DNA of 64,000 bases, taken from NCBI GenBank assembly GCA_028023455.1, contig JAQFVV010006197.1:12831254-12895253 (forward strand), given 5' to 3'. A program made the translations under genes and the position numbers. The DNA comes from Epiperipatus broadwayi (taxonomy: Eukaryota; Onychophora; Udeonychophora; Euonychophora; Peripatidae). The notes beneath the pieces are model-generated. The model saw nothing but the letters and a program-made list of their open reading frames with translations, ran no database searches and was not told where the DNA came from. Below, one piece after another: positions 1-11,801 of the stretch (position 1 is its first letter; each line of letters starts with the position of its first letter).

Positions 1-535
1 CGTAGAACCATAATCTTCAAAAAATCTTGCTTAATGAAGCTGATTTAATATTTAAAGCAGCCATTGAAAAAATGTATAGTTCACAATATTATGGTAATAA
101 ATGCTTTGGAGTTTAAAACGGTCTCAGATAAGGTGTAATAAAAAAAGGTTGCCTAATATCTCTGGAAGTAATAGGCCACCTGTTACTGTAGTAGTAAGAT
201 TGCTCACATGAAGGAGTTATGTCGATTTAAAAATAAAAAAAACATAGAATATGTGGCACTAAAGGTCATTTAGCTCTGGTATGTAAACAAAAGCAAGATA
301 ATGTAAAAACTAAGCCACTTCTGGACTTTAAATTGAGGAAAGGTAAATGCAGTAGGGTGGAGTTAAAGACATTAAAAAACGTGACTAATGATCAAATTAC
401 AATAGAGGTTGTTATGTAGGATTTAAAGTTATAATGGAAGTCATGTGGAGCTGGATTAATCATTGTCATTAAAAGGGTGCAAGAGAAATTAGATCTGAAT
501 CTAAGGAAGAGTTAAAATTGAAGAAGACAAAGATA

Positions 536-1155
536 TAATAAACACCTCCATACTTCCCCATTCTTTTTAAATTCATATAAATAAAGATACAATAAAGGAC
601 AATTGACCCCCAAGATGCATTTCGTGCTGAACCAGCACTCATCAGTTGACCCAGGTCACTATCTCTCATATATATCTTTATTATATGCAAAGTATTTATC
701 TAGAGTAAATTGTTACTTTTTCATTTACCATTGTCAAACTTCCTCCACTCACAACTTTGACGCCATCCATTTCTGATAAATATACTAATGATTATTACTA
801 ATCATTTTCAAAACTAGAGATTATCTCTAGCACAGATATAAACTTTAAACCTCAGTTAAAGATTAATATATCTGATTTATTTATTTTTCTAATTTTACAC
901 GGAGGTGTTTATTATTTCTATAAACATATTGCATACGGGACAGAGAAATGTGAATAACTCCGTGTGTGTAAAATTAAAAAAATAAATAAATCAGATATAT
1001 TAATCTTTAACTGAGGTTTAAAGTTTATATCTGTGCTAAAGATAATCTCTAGTTTCGAAAATGATTAGTAATAATCATTAGTATATTTATCAGAAATGGA
1101 TGGCGTCAAAGTTGTGAGTGGAGGAAGTTTGACAATGGTAAATGAAAAAGTAACA
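536..1155. mobile_element. Fold-back (inverted-dimer) hammerhead element inserted in Gypsy relic
   Basis: About 620 bases interrupt the Gypsy coding relic. They are flanked by an 11-base direct repeat (AGACAAAGATA at 525-535 and 1156-1166) that looks like a target-site duplication. Bases 710-905 are the near-exact inverted copy of 950-1155, separated by about 45 bases. The minus-oriented unit (913 down to 537) carries a complete hammerhead ribozyme at 604-658. The plus-oriented unit is truncated before reaching its ribozyme. The body shows weak similarity (shared ATGGATGGC block) to the 365-base hammerhead repeat at 21738-22102, so it is probably a diverged relative. It has no coding capacity. 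Confidence 0.75.
604..658 (-). ncRNA. Hammerhead ribozyme, type I, intact core (copy A1)
   Basis: On the minus strand the core CTGATGA (645-639) is followed by a 6-bp stem II (GTGCTG, loop GTT, CAGCAC) and GAA. The self-complementary stem III ATGCAT comes next, then the cleavage base C at 614. Stem I is TCAA pairing with TTGG, an internal loop (TGGG opposite G), and a distal 5-bp helix TGACC/GGTCA. All invariant core bases are present. The stem I internal loop and loop II could make the tertiary contact typical of natural hammerheads. Confidence 0.85.
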
Positions 1156-1315
1156 AGACAAAGATAGTAGCCACAGATATGAATGATAATAGAATGCACA
1201 TCTATGGAAAAGTTTGTGTTGCACTGTTTGTAGTAGAGAGAATATGATTCCTCTCCTTGGATGAAATTGGCTCAAACCACTAGGAATATGTTTAAGAATA
1301 ATCAATAAAGTAAAA

Positions 1316-1779
1316 TTGGAAATGGAATTTACAAATAAATTTCCTAAATTAGTTGAATTACTAGTGCATCCTGTTAATATTGAACTGTTTAGAAAAGCAC
1401 AGCCAATAGTGTTTAAACCATGCAAAGTCCTGTACGCACTTAAGTCAAAGGTGAAAAACAATAGAGGAGATAGTGAAGAAAGGAGTGCTACCACCAGTTG
1501 AAGACTCAATGTGGGTGACCCCTGCTGTAGTTTTAGTAAAACTGAATGGAATGATTGGTTTATGCGGAGATTGTCATGGTTAACAAATGGATTAATAAAG
1601 GTGTGCATTCTATTCCAAATGTGCGTGATATATTGGCATTGTTACAGAGAGCCTCAATCTTTGCAAAAATTGATTTAAAATCAACATTTCATCAAATCTT
1701 GGTTGCTGAGAATATGGCTGAGATGTTGATACTAATTACTCTTGTTGGATTATTCAGGTGCAACAAATTACCTTACTGA
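1316..1779 (+). pseudogene. Gypsy reverse transcriptase fragment
   Basis: Two overlapping broken frames give the N-terminal half of a Gypsy reverse transcriptase. The segment from 1316 holds the region before the polymerase palm (ELFRKAQPIVFKPCKVLYAL). After a frame change near 1500 comes WVTPAVVLVKLNG, and from 1555 the motif A region FAKIDLKSTFHQ, where the Asp of the KIDL motif is kept. It ends with GLFRCNKLPY and a stop. This is part of the decayed element described for 1-3900. Confidence 0.8.
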
Positions 1780-2820
1780 ATGACAATAGTTCTGAATATC
1801 TTCCAACTAAAATGGATATGTTACTGCAGAATATTGAGGGAGTTATTCCATACCTGGATATTTTGATACAGCCCAGTCTGAAGAAGAGCTAAAAATGTGT
1901 TACAGAAGTATCTCTAAGTTAAATAATGTTGAGAGAGCTTAAATGCTGCCAAATGTATTTGATCAACCTCACAAATAATCTTTCAATGGCACACGATAAA
2001 TAAAGATGAAAAATATCTGAACCCCAAAAAGTTAGAGTAGTGAGAGAAGTGTTTATTCCGAGGAATGTAAAAGACTTGCAAGCCTTTCTGAATTGCTTAA
2101 CTTCTATGAAAGATTTCTTAAAGGAAAATCATATCATTTAACACCATTGTAAGATTTATTGCAGAAGGACCAATGATGAAAGTGGAATAATGAGCATGTA
2201 ATTTGGAAGTTACTATCACCACTAATGCTTCAGAATATGGAGTTAGGAATGTTATTGCACATTGTTGTCCTGGCAGAGATCATCCAATTGTCTAAGCCTC
2301 TAGAATGTTATCATCAGCTGAGAAAAACTATAGTCAATTGGATAAGGAAGCTTTGGAAATAATATTCACTGTAAAAAAAGTTTCACCAGTATGTTTATGG
2401 TCAGAAATTTATAATCTCTACTGGTCTATTGCTGGGAATTTTTGGGAAAGATAAAAAAATGCTTAATTACATGAGCCAAAAGCTTATACGCTGGTTAAAC
2501 TTATTAGCAGCTTATGACTATGAACTAATCTATAAAGCAGGAAAGAAGATTGTGCATGCTGATATTGTCACATTTGCCTGTTAGAGAAGGTATTAGACAG
2601 AAATATGTAGGAGTAAATTTACTAGATGCAATAAGTAGCACGGAGAATTTAAATAGTGAAAAAATTGCAAAGTGGACTTCTAATGATCCTGAATATAAGA
2701 AGCTGATTAAGCGGATTTGAGAAGGATGGCCAGAAAAACATCAAATTTTGTAACTGTTGCCATTTGGAATGCACATTATATGTCAATGTGTAATGGATAT
2801 ATCTAAAATATTGATGAATA

Positions 2821-3033
2821 TTGATACCTATAGAGAGATGTACACAAGTGATTGATTTGCTGCATAAAGGGCACCCTAGAGTAGAAAAGATGAAGGCTAT
2901 GTCATGGCCTGGAGTAAATAATGATATAAAGCAAAAGGTAAAGAAGTGCTCTGATTGTAGAATCACAACGGATCTTCCAAATAAGGCCATGGTTAGAAGC
3001 AAAGGAGTCACATGGATTATGCTGGACCAATAA
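2821..3033 (+). pseudogene. Gypsy integrase zinc-binding domain fragment
   Basis: A 70-codon open frame reads as the HHCC domain of a retroviral-type integrase: paired His in LLHKGHPRVEKM, Trp-Pro-Gly in the middle and paired Cys in KKCSDCR. The usual catalytic core should follow. A later fragment at about 3120-3200 (EALKEAFATHGYPEILVSDNG) shows the second catalytic Asp, but with frameshifts. It belongs to the Gypsy relic at 1-3900. Confidence 0.8.
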
Positions 3034-4479
3034 ATGGATACCAAATTCTGTTGGTAAGAAGTCGTAATCAAATTGGGCAAAATATAAACTAGTAAAATCT
3101 GCTAACATGAAGAATACCATAGAAGCATTAAAAGAAGCTTTTGCTACCCATGGTTATCCTGAGATTTTAGTATCGGATAATGGGAATGTTTGCTTCCAAA
3201 AGATTTGGGAACTATGTAAAACATAGAGGAATACGACATATCATATCATCCTGCTTCAAATGAACTTGCTGAAAAGGCAGTACAGAATATGAAGGTAGCC
3301 TTGAAGCAAATTAAGATAATCGACTTGAAAAATGCCTTAGTAGAAATCATGTTTTAACAACATTTTATACTGAGTGCTTTGAAAAGTAAGTCACCTGCTG
3401 AATTATTGTTTGGGAGAAAATACTACATCATTTATCAAAATTTTTGCCAACATTTAGATCAGGGACAAAAAATAGCAGTAATGAAATATATAAATCTATT
3501 TAAAAAAAAATTGATATAGATGATGTTGTTTGGGTTCAAGATACTTTAAAAAAGACATGGACTTAAGGTATCATCAGTGAAATTGTATCTAAAGTTATAC
3601 GGGTTATTAAACTTGAGAATGGAATGTGTATAAGAAGGCACATTATTCATTTATACATGACTTAATGATACTCCAATTGTAACTGTTAACATTCCTATTA
3701 AAGTCAATCCTAAATTAGAAAATTTAAGTAATGACTTAAATGAAGATATAGCTCCTCCCTCTCAAGATGAACCAGGGAAGGCCAAAAGATTGCTGATGAG
3801 TGTCAAAAGTCAAAGTAATCCTACTCCAAGAACTTAAAGAATTAGAAGACCTTCAGACAGATTCAAAGATTATTTTCTAGAGTGAGAGAAGGTGCACTCA
3901 TTGGCGCTGATATTATTGTAAATAAGGTACTATTTTTATTTATGTAATTAGTGCCAGAAGTTTAGACAGTTTTCTTTCCAGAAATAATTCCCTCTATAAA
4001 ATGTGTAGTTAAAAGCATGAATAATGAGCATGCAAATGAGATATAAAAAGGACTCTCTCTCAAAGTTTACACAGCAGTGGTCATGAGAGGAACAAACACG
4101 CTGTTGAAAGCCAATGGCTTCTCCCATTAAATGGTATTTCGTAAATATAGCTTAAATGATCTAAATGAAGGCATGTTAGTGTATAAGTGACAACGATAAC
4201 TAAGTACAAATTATTAACAAACAGTAAATAATAGTAGCGAATGAAGAAATGTAGACTCACTCTGCTTATAGCTATGCTCAAATTGTTATGGAAAGAAATA
4301 GTTATTTTTGTCATTATTATTATTTTCATATATATTATTATTAGCAATTCAGCTTAATAATAAATTTACTAAAATATAATAGTTTTTTGTTACTTTATTT
4401 AATGTTATGCTACCACAGCTGAGAAGAGACTTCCTGTGAATACATCACTTACTATTACACATAAGGATAATCTTCCACT

Positions 4480-5620
4480 TTGTCTCCTGATTTTGGCAGC
4501 TCTTATTATTACCATGCTGCTAAACTCACCACTTCATGGCTAATTGACAACCTTGGCTTTGGTGTATACAGATTGAAATCTTCATATGATTTCATTGAAA
4601 AAATTCAAAACATACTAATTAACCACTGCTATAAAATTGCTTCACTCATGTCAAAAAACAATATTGCTCTGTTCTTTGCATTCAATCTATTAATATTACA
4701 GATGTACTATTGCAGCAAATCAATTACAATATTCACAAAAAAAAAGCTTCATTAAAAAGATTTTGAAATAGATCAGTGAGAAAGCATTGCATTTATTAAC
4801 CACAAAACTTATAAAATAAATCATGGCTGACCTATGGGGTTTCCTTTCAGTGGAATTGTATGTAGCCTCTAGCTTTCCAAGTTTGAATACATAATCATTT
4901 AAATTTGAACATCATCCTAATACTTGCTTACATCGATGACACCTTCATATATGCTAACAAGGAAACCATTCGCCAAATATACATTTTTACAGCCATCTAC
5001 AATCTCTCTTGCATGGACCATCGAGTTCGAAGATAACATCCTCCATAATTTAAAATTTCTCAACCTGGTTATAACAAGACAAATTAACACCTTGGATTAT
5101 AGAATGATTTTGAAATGGTTCAGTGTTAGAGGTTCTATACACCCAAACTTCAATATTCCCCTCACTTATAAATATGCAGGCCTAAAAAACTTTTATCATA
5201 AAAACCTTAAACTCCAAATTTGATGCTGAATCTTAAAAATATTCATACAATAATTATTAACTTTTACAATAAAATCTCTCACCCTACAACTACTCTCCCC
5301 AATGATAAAAAAGTCTAGTTTTCCCTATGTCTCAAAAGTCATGAATAAACTAAAAAATATTTGTATCGATAAATACAACCTTACTTTTCGTTCACCTTTG
5401 TCTCTTAACAAACTTTTAAATAATTCAAAGCATAAACTCCCCAAAAAGCCCACACATCAAATCATTTATAAGACTAACTGCTCTGACCCTATTTGCTTAA
5501 ACGTATACTACAGGAAACCCCATGCCAACTTGGCCACTAGACTCACTCAACATAATTGTCTGTATAACTGCACTAGAAAAAGCAATGAATATTCTTCCCC
5601 TTCTCAATCATGAGTTGCCG
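4480..5620 (+). mobile_element. Penelope-like element relic (RT plus GIY-YIG endonuclease)
   Basis: Decayed plus-strand frames match a Penelope-like retroelement. At 4560-4700 is SYDFIEKIQNILINHCYKIASL, typical of the region before the RT catalytic core. At 4929-4940 the catalytic box YIDD is intact in the frame YIDDTFIYANKET. At 5020-5220 comes FLNLVITRQINTLDY and then IHPNFNIPLTYKYAGLKN, a characteristic PLE stretch. At 5302-5613 is the thumb/linker (SPLSLNKLLNNSKHKLPKK) and a GIY-YIG endonuclease relic (IIYKTNCSDPICLNVYYRKP, then TRLTQHN). The frame changes more than once, so this is a pseudogene. The terminal repeats are not delimited. Confidence 0.85.
5302..5613 (+). pseudogene. PLE linker and GIY-YIG endonuclease fragment
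   Basis: A 103-codon open stretch. Its N-terminal 45 residues (PYVSKVMNKLKNICIDKYNL) resemble the RT-endonuclease linker of Penelope-like elements. Its C-terminal half carries the GIY-YIG-like block (IIYKTNC, then VYYRKPHANLATRL), in which the YIG tyrosine pair has become VYY. Penelope elements use this nuclease for target cleavage. It is broken upstream by a frameshift from the RT. Confidence 0.75.
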
Positions 5621-6356
5621 TCTGGTCATAACTTTGATCTTTCGACAGTTGACATCATTTGTTCAGAATGTGATGATTGAAAGAGAAAGGTTAAGGAAGC
5701 TTTGTCAATTGCTAAAGATATCTATGCCATCAATAAAAAAAGACTACAGCATCCCTCTTTTAAAAAAATAACAATTATAGTTCTCTCATTAATATGCAAA
5801 TTTACCTTTAAATATTCATTCTGATCTTGATGTAATTTATTATTCAACACTAACATTATTTATGGGTTACAACTTTATTCCCTTTTATTATGCTATGATT
5901 ATGATATTATATGGTATTGAAAGTCCTTGCTTCAAATAAATTCTTTCATATTTTAAACCAAACCTGTTTAGTCATTAAATGTTTTAACATTTGCTTATTC
6001 ATTAATACAATTTTTACGATTAATCAAATTTTAATGAAATGCCAAATACTCAAGATCAATTAAATACTTTTTTTTTCTTTTATTTATTTAAATAAAATTA
6101 AATAAATATGTGTTCTCCTGATTTAAATTTATTTTATCTCAGAATTTTTTATTTTATTTAATATAACAAAAATAAATCTATTTACTGATATATTATAAAA
6201 CTTTTTTTTTTCTTTCTTCTTTCTATTTACTTTTTTATATGTATATGAATATTTAAACAAGGCAAAACTCTCCATACAGTAGTGCCACCCTGTGCCAACC
6301 AGAGTAATCAATGGATGCCAGAAGCCTTGTGCATAAAATCCCTATCTAGTGCCTAC

Positions 6357-6419
6357 TCATCTAATATCCCCAGACTAGTTTCTGGCTTGTGATCTTCATC
6401 AGTGAAGAGCCTTGGATCT
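6357..6419 (-). ncRNA. Hammerhead ribozyme, type I (copy B1)
   Basis: On the minus strand: CTGATGA at 6402-6396, GAA at 6382-6380, stem III ACTAGT (self-complementary), then cleavage base C at 6373. Stem I pairs the bases before the core with TGGGGATATTAG after the cleavage site, split by an internal loop. Stem II is weak here (AGATC facing GCC), with a mismatch, so activity is uncertain. Confidence 0.7.
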
Positions 6420-6660
6420 GAGAACACTGCAACTAGATCTTAGGATCTAATGCAACCCTCCAGCAGCCACCTTTTATCTCTACTTAACTACAAAACTATG
6501 AGAATGAAATTGGAAAACACAATATTTTCAATCTAAATAGCTTATATAGTCATATGGGTCTGAACTCAGTTCAGCATCCATACATTTTGGTGTCTTTGGC
6601 TCTTTAACAACCATAGTCACCACCATCCTATTAAGCAGGATCTAGGTGCAGTGCTTTCAG

Positions 6661-6719
6661 ATCCAAGGCTCCTCACTGATGAAGGCCACAAGCCAGAAAC
6701 TAGTCTGGAGATATTGGAT
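6661..6719 (+). ncRNA. Hammerhead ribozyme, type I (copy B2)
   Basis: CTGATGA lies at 6676-6682, stem II is GGC-CACAA-GCC, GAA is at 6696-6698, and the palindromic stem III ACTAGT is at 6699-6704, with cleavage base C at 6705. Distal stem I ATCCAA (6661-6666) pairs perfectly with TTGGAT (6714-6719); proximal stem I has one mismatch. The position flanking stem II is A opposite A instead of the usual G-C pair. Confidence 0.75.
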
Positions 6720-6839
6720 GAGTAGGCACTAGATAGGGATTTTATGCACAAGTCTTCTGGCATCCATTGATTACCCTGGTTGGCACAAGGTGGCACTACT
6801 GTATGGAGAGTTTTGCTAGTATAAGAGATGGTGATCACG

Positions 6840-8860
6840 TGATATATGAATATTTATGGCACTGCAGCCTTATCAAAGATTAGGTAGTTTTTGACCCAAA
6901 CAGTCTTTTGTGTCTCTTTTTGTCATTTTTTCATTTCCTGTTTTTCTTTTATTTTAGTGTCTTCAATCATGAAAATTAATGTAGAATCTAGTCATCAAAG
7001 CCTCTCATTATATCACTCATCTCTGTATCAACTGCAATAACAAAACTGTGTGTTGTGAGATCACACTTTCATTCTTTAATTATGTACACTATAATTCTGA
7101 TAGCACTATTTTCGTTTTCCTTTCTTTGTCTTTCTATATTTGATTTGTGTGTGTGTGTGTGGAATTAGAATGGTTATATTCATTTGAGTGGCTGCTAATG
7201 ATCATTTACAAATTTTTAAATCATGAAAATTGTATTTATTAAACAAAATTTGACAAACACAAAAAAAATTATAATACAACTAATAAATTTACAAAAAAGT
7301 TAAAATGTTTCTTTTTCATGCTTTTACATTGCGAAAGTTTTAATATATTGTAAAATCCATTTTATCAACATGTTTTTAATTCAATAGATAACACACAGCA
7401 CAATTTATTTTGAATAATAGCATTTCTTTTATAATCCTTTATTATTAGTAATTTACCAAGTGATTTTTCACAGAGGCAGAATAAAAAATAAAGTAACATT
7501 TCTAAGACCCTTTTTAGGACCTTTAATTTTTTTAGGCTCCAGATTTTGCCTATTTTTGCTTTATAATAGCTAATTTCCTACTTTAGAACTGTTTTAAATA
7601 TGACATTTTATGTTAGAAAATTGCCAATTTTCTCCTGCATATTTGTTGCCAATTTGAATTTAAAGTAAACTGAAGAGAAGAGCTTATTATCACATGTATT
7701 GGTCATTAATTTTCATATGGTTTAAGGGATTTTCCATTTTTACAACAAAACATTAAATTCACAAATTCCAATGCAAATCGATTAGCTCATTTGTTTTCAG
7801 AAATGGAATACAATTATTTTATCTATTTTCCTAATAATGACACTATAAATATATCTTATTATTTAAAAAATAATTCTAAAATATCTTATTATTTAAAAAA
7901 TAATTCTAAACTATTTTCAATTCCAAAAAACAATCGGTACTAAAAATAAAAGAATTATGAGAAACATTTCAATAAAAGACAATAATGAGCCATCTAGTGA
8001 TAAATTTTCTAACTACCTTATAAAATAATGTTTATCACAGCAGTAATTTTTAAATATTTATATTGATTTACACACTGATAAAAATTTATGAAAAAAAGTT
8101 GAATAATTATTTTCTGTCTCTTTATATTTGATAAAGCATTAATATTTATATTTTTATTTCCAACTGACTCTCATATTTATGCTCTGTAGCCAATATTGCA
8201 AGATATTTATGGTCTACTTTGATCAAATTTCTTCTGGAGTTTTTTATAACGATTTCTTGTCAAAGGCAGTTGGTAACATTTACTGAATAAAAAATAAATA
8301 AAACAAAAATTCTGAAAAGTCACCTTCTAGCATTTCTGATTCCCTATGTCTCTAGACTTTGTCTAATTTAGTTTATATGTGCATAATCCAGTGTTACCAC
8401 TAATGCATGCCGATAGTCAGAAATTTATCTAGGAATTCTATTAATATTCCCATCTGGTATTTTTTTTTTTTCTCATAAGAACTTTATCACTTAGATAAAT
8501 GGTTACATTAGTACAATGGTGAATACAATACAGTTAATGACAAAGCCAGGATGAGGATCACACAACTAGTCTTGCAGTCAGGAACAACTAAATGTAGCCC
8601 AAGCATCATAAACGAAAATCTGCAATGGATAGAAGGTCCCATGTAGTCTCAAAAATCAATAAAGGAGCGAATTTTTTGTCTCTATTGTGGATAGTCTGAA
8701 GCTTTGATATGAATAATTGACAGGGATTATCAATGGTAGGATTAAAGATAAGCATACATGGACCAATATGCAAAGAGTAAGAAAGTGGAAATCCTAATAG
8801 ACGGGAACAGACCATTGCCAATGCTATTAATCATGGTATCTATTGATTATGCATTTTTAC
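6840..8860. other. Non-coding AT-rich stretch
   Basis: No gene or well-defined element was recognised. A (GT)n run is at about 7147-7160. A 31-base unit (ATATCTTATTATTTAAAAAA and following bases) is repeated twice in tandem near 7855-7920. Confidence 0.5.
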
Positions 8861-8869
8861 ATAAATGGC

Positions 8870-9010
8870 TCTTGCTATGTCTTAGTTCACTAATCGGTAA
8901 AAAAACAATTTAGTACAAAATCTAATTTTTGAGGACACAAAAGAACTTAGTAATTCAGATTTCAATTTTATGCAATTCGATATATCCCCATTAAAATACC
9001 CAAGTACAAT
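8870..9010. repeat. Fragment matching the leader of the 11-16 kb Gypsy element
   Basis: About 140 bases here align by eye, in the same orientation, with 15530-15675, just inside the 5' LTR of the minus-strand Gypsy. Shared blocks include TTAGTACAAAA, TTTTATGCAATT and CTTAG-TCACT. It is probably a second, detached fragment of that family. Confidence 0.55.
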
Positions 9011-9099
9011 ATATATTGTAACTGACAGAATTGCACAATCCTCATAAAAATCACCTGAGGGCAATCCACATGTATATTCCACATTCTGACATAACAGAA

Positions 9100-11150
9100 T
9101 ACCAGCTTTCTCTTTTTACAGCCAGCTAAGATCAAGTAGAAAACAAGTGACTCTTAACTAATTGATCTAAATTGTTGATTGCAAATAAAGATTACAAATG
9201 CCAAAAATAATGAGACAATACTATTTATTCACATATATACAACACAAAACATACATTGGGATGACTTTAGTTAATTGATTTATAAATTAATTTAAGATAA
9301 ATAAATCTTTCCAAATTTTATTTTAATTCTTATTTTTATTTAACTTATGCATAGATATAGTATATGATGGTAAAACAGTTTAAAATACTTGTTAGTATTT
9401 TAGAATACTATTACTATCATTAATTGTTAGAATGGAATCCAATCTACTGCATAGACACATGACTGCTCTCTATTATCCTATGCACTGTTCTAATGTTCAA
9501 TGATACAAGCGTATAAATTAAGTCTAATCTTATTACTTGCCTGTTGTGATCAATTACAAGTTATGATATTAGTATGCATTAAATAAAATAATTATAAAAT
9601 ACAAAACATCATGTCTGTATTACAATGGTATCAATATAAAAGCAAATACATGTGATGATTGTATGCCTATGATAGGAATTAACTGTCTACCATATATATA
9701 GCATACAGTGACCGACAGTCGCATATATATATATCACTAAACATGTATGAAAGTAAAATGGATGGCATATGATAGGAATTGATCATCTACCAAGCATCAT
9801 TGTTTAAATAAGATAATGATTGTAAGGAATCAGCAGTCGCAAATGATGTTAAAATCATCTAATAGTAATGCGTTGTATAAGAATCAAAAAAAACTCATAA
9901 TTCAAATTGATGGATATCAGCCATCATTTTTATCAAGAAGAATAACTCAAATACAAGATTAGTTAGCTACAACTTACATCTACTTAATAGAACCCAATAT
10001 AGCTTATCTATGCAGCATGATCCCTGCCATTCATAATTTATAGATTTACTGAGTTAAGATATTATTAAATAATGGTGAAATTAATTTAGTACCATTAGCA
10101 ACGGCATGATATTTAAATAGAACAAACTATAATCTCTGGCCATACCTGCTTGTAAACAGATTAATTACATAACTATTCATTAATATATTTATTAAATAGG
10201 AGACTATACTTATTCTCTCAAAAGTTCTGGTTCAGTCTTGGCGGATGTTGATTCTTTAAAACCATAGATATGGTAGATGAAGGTTTAAATCACTATTTCA
10301 TATTAGTTTTGGATACATATATACTAATTAGGTCTTATTTTGGTAGCTGGTTCTTCCTATAGCACTGGATATCAGATGTTTCCACTTCTAAAGTGGATAC
10401 CTAGCAGACAAACATTCGGATGTCTTTCATATGCAGACCACTTCTCTTTCAGGACTCTGCAATGGTTTTCAGGCTTGCCCTCACCAGCGTGATAGAGCAA
10501 GGCAAATAACAGCTTCTCTACTCTTGCATGGTAGACTTGCTGGAACTACCAGATGAGAATTAATTAAAGCAGAATAATAACGGCTGAAGGATAATCAATG
10601 ACAGAAAAATATTCACTGGTAGGATCAAGATAGAATAATAGATAATTATGAACGTAATTTCCAGCATTACTTATATGATTTGAAATTATCTTTAAAATTC
10701 AGATCGATCTCTTGTTCTTTGTATCCTTTGATCTATTGGGTATCAATAACTCCATTACTTTCACTGAGGCCTGAGTTTATTTGTCTAATATCCTATTTGG
10801 ACATTCTTATTTTTGAGCAAGAATAATACTTTTTAATTAAATTATTTTAATCACTTATTCTAAAATGTAATCTAGCAATCTGTTTATAAGCATTTTAATT
10901 ACTTTTCCTAGCATCATTTACATCTTTTTTCTTTTAAACTAATTTTAAATTAAATTTAGAATCAATTACGTTTTTAGAAAATATTTTGCATTTAACACAA
11001 AATAACTTTATAACTTAATTATACCATTTACATTGTCTGTGTATTTATAATACATATATTAAATATTTATTTATTAAATTTAATAAACTTTTGAACTTAA
11101 ATTTTGTTCATAATTTTTTTTTATATACAAACATGAAGTATATATATAGC
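9100..11150. other. Unassigned repeat-like sequence
   Basis: No coding region was found. A short block containing ATGATAGGAATT and TCTACCA occurs twice (about 9665-9700 and 9765-9795), suggesting an old repeat. The stretch at 10200-10600 is less AT-rich and may be retroelement-derived, but I could not assign it. Confidence 0.4.
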
Positions 11151-11159
11151 TTCAATACA

Positions 11160-11801
11160 TGAATATCAAAATACATTATTCTAATTTAATATAACCTGAT
11201 CACAGCAAATTAGGAATAAGCCTTTTCACTTATTAAGACTATTCACTACCACTACTACTACTAATAATAATGGTAATACTTTACCTTTATACCATTACCA
11301 TCCTTTAAGACTGGTGGCCCTTAAGTCATTTAATATAATAAGATCAGGGTGATGTTATGGTCCTAGTTGACTTATTGACATTCAAGAGCCATGATCCTGG
11401 GAAATCTTCTTCTGTTTTATACTTATTCCAAAAGTTGCCTTGAAAATGATGGAGAGGAGCAGGTGTTCCTTTTTCATCTGGTTTTTATACTTTCTATCCT
11501 TTTGTTTTCTGGAATGATTAAGTCAAAGGGGAAAATCCAGGTGGTGAGTGTATTACCAATTTTATCTTGCCTCTGTAAATTTAATTAGTTTTTTAACTCG
11601 TATTAATTTCCTCCATTATCTGATTTTTTTTTTTTTTTCTGATAATAATGTACTGTTACACAACACCTTTTAATTAAATACTTTTTATAACAGTAATTCA
11701 ATTAATCTTATTCTGACTATTTGTTATTTATATTTATTTATTTATTTATTTCCCTCTCTGTGAATTAAAATCACATATTTTATTAAAATACATATATTTC
11801 A
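11160..11801 (-). repeat. 3' LTR of the minus-strand Gypsy
   Basis: It pairs with 15696-16325. Shared blocks include ATTCTAATTTAATATAACCT, TTTTGTTTTCTGGAAT and TGCCTCTGTAAATTTAATTA. The edges were set where similarity starts and at TG/CA ends. Confidence 0.8.

Larger units (their letters stand above)
1..3900 (+). mobile_element. Decayed Gypsy-type LTR retrotransposon (gag-pol relic), cut by window edge
   Basis: Broken frames on the plus strand follow the order of a Gypsy gag-pol. Near 245-290 is the tail of a CCHC zinc knuckle (C-x4-H-x4-C, reading CGTKGHLALVC). From 1316 to 1779 reverse transcriptase is readable: FPKLVE, then WVTPAVVLVK, then FAKIDLKSTFHQ and GLFRCNKLPY. The catalytic YLDD box near 1850 reads PYLDILI and has lost one Asp. 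RNase H is seen at 2210-2580 (SAEKNYSQLDKEAL). The integrase zinc-binding domain is at 2821-3033 (LLHKGHPRVEKM, then CSDC), followed by core remnants (ILVSDNG). Many stops and frameshifts rule out function. A separate element (536-1155) is inserted into it. No LTR could be paired inside the window; the left end lies outside and the right limit is approximate. Confidence 0.85.
6258..6822. mobile_element. Palindromic hammerhead repeat, family B
   Basis: Bases 6258-6440 reappear inverted at about 6640-6822, with about 200 bases of non-palindromic spacer between them. Each arm carries a hammerhead ribozyme pointing outward in opposite orientations (6357-6419 minus and 6661-6719 plus). The same sequence occurs as a tighter palindrome at 57793-58142. 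It lies about 640 bases beyond the PLE relic; whether it is that element's terminal repeat or an independent insertion cannot be told from sequence alone. Confidence 0.8.

Noticed and set aside
1090-1608. 172-codon minus-strand frame
   Set aside because: It runs across the fold-back element edge and the antisense of the Gypsy RT; no motif, so a shadow.
2649-3080. 143-codon minus-strand frame
   Set aside because: Antisense to the Gypsy integrase relic.
3790-3815. CTGATGAGTG near 3794 as a hammerhead core
   Set aside because: No GAAA follows and no stem II or stem I pairing exists; it lies in the Gypsy relic.
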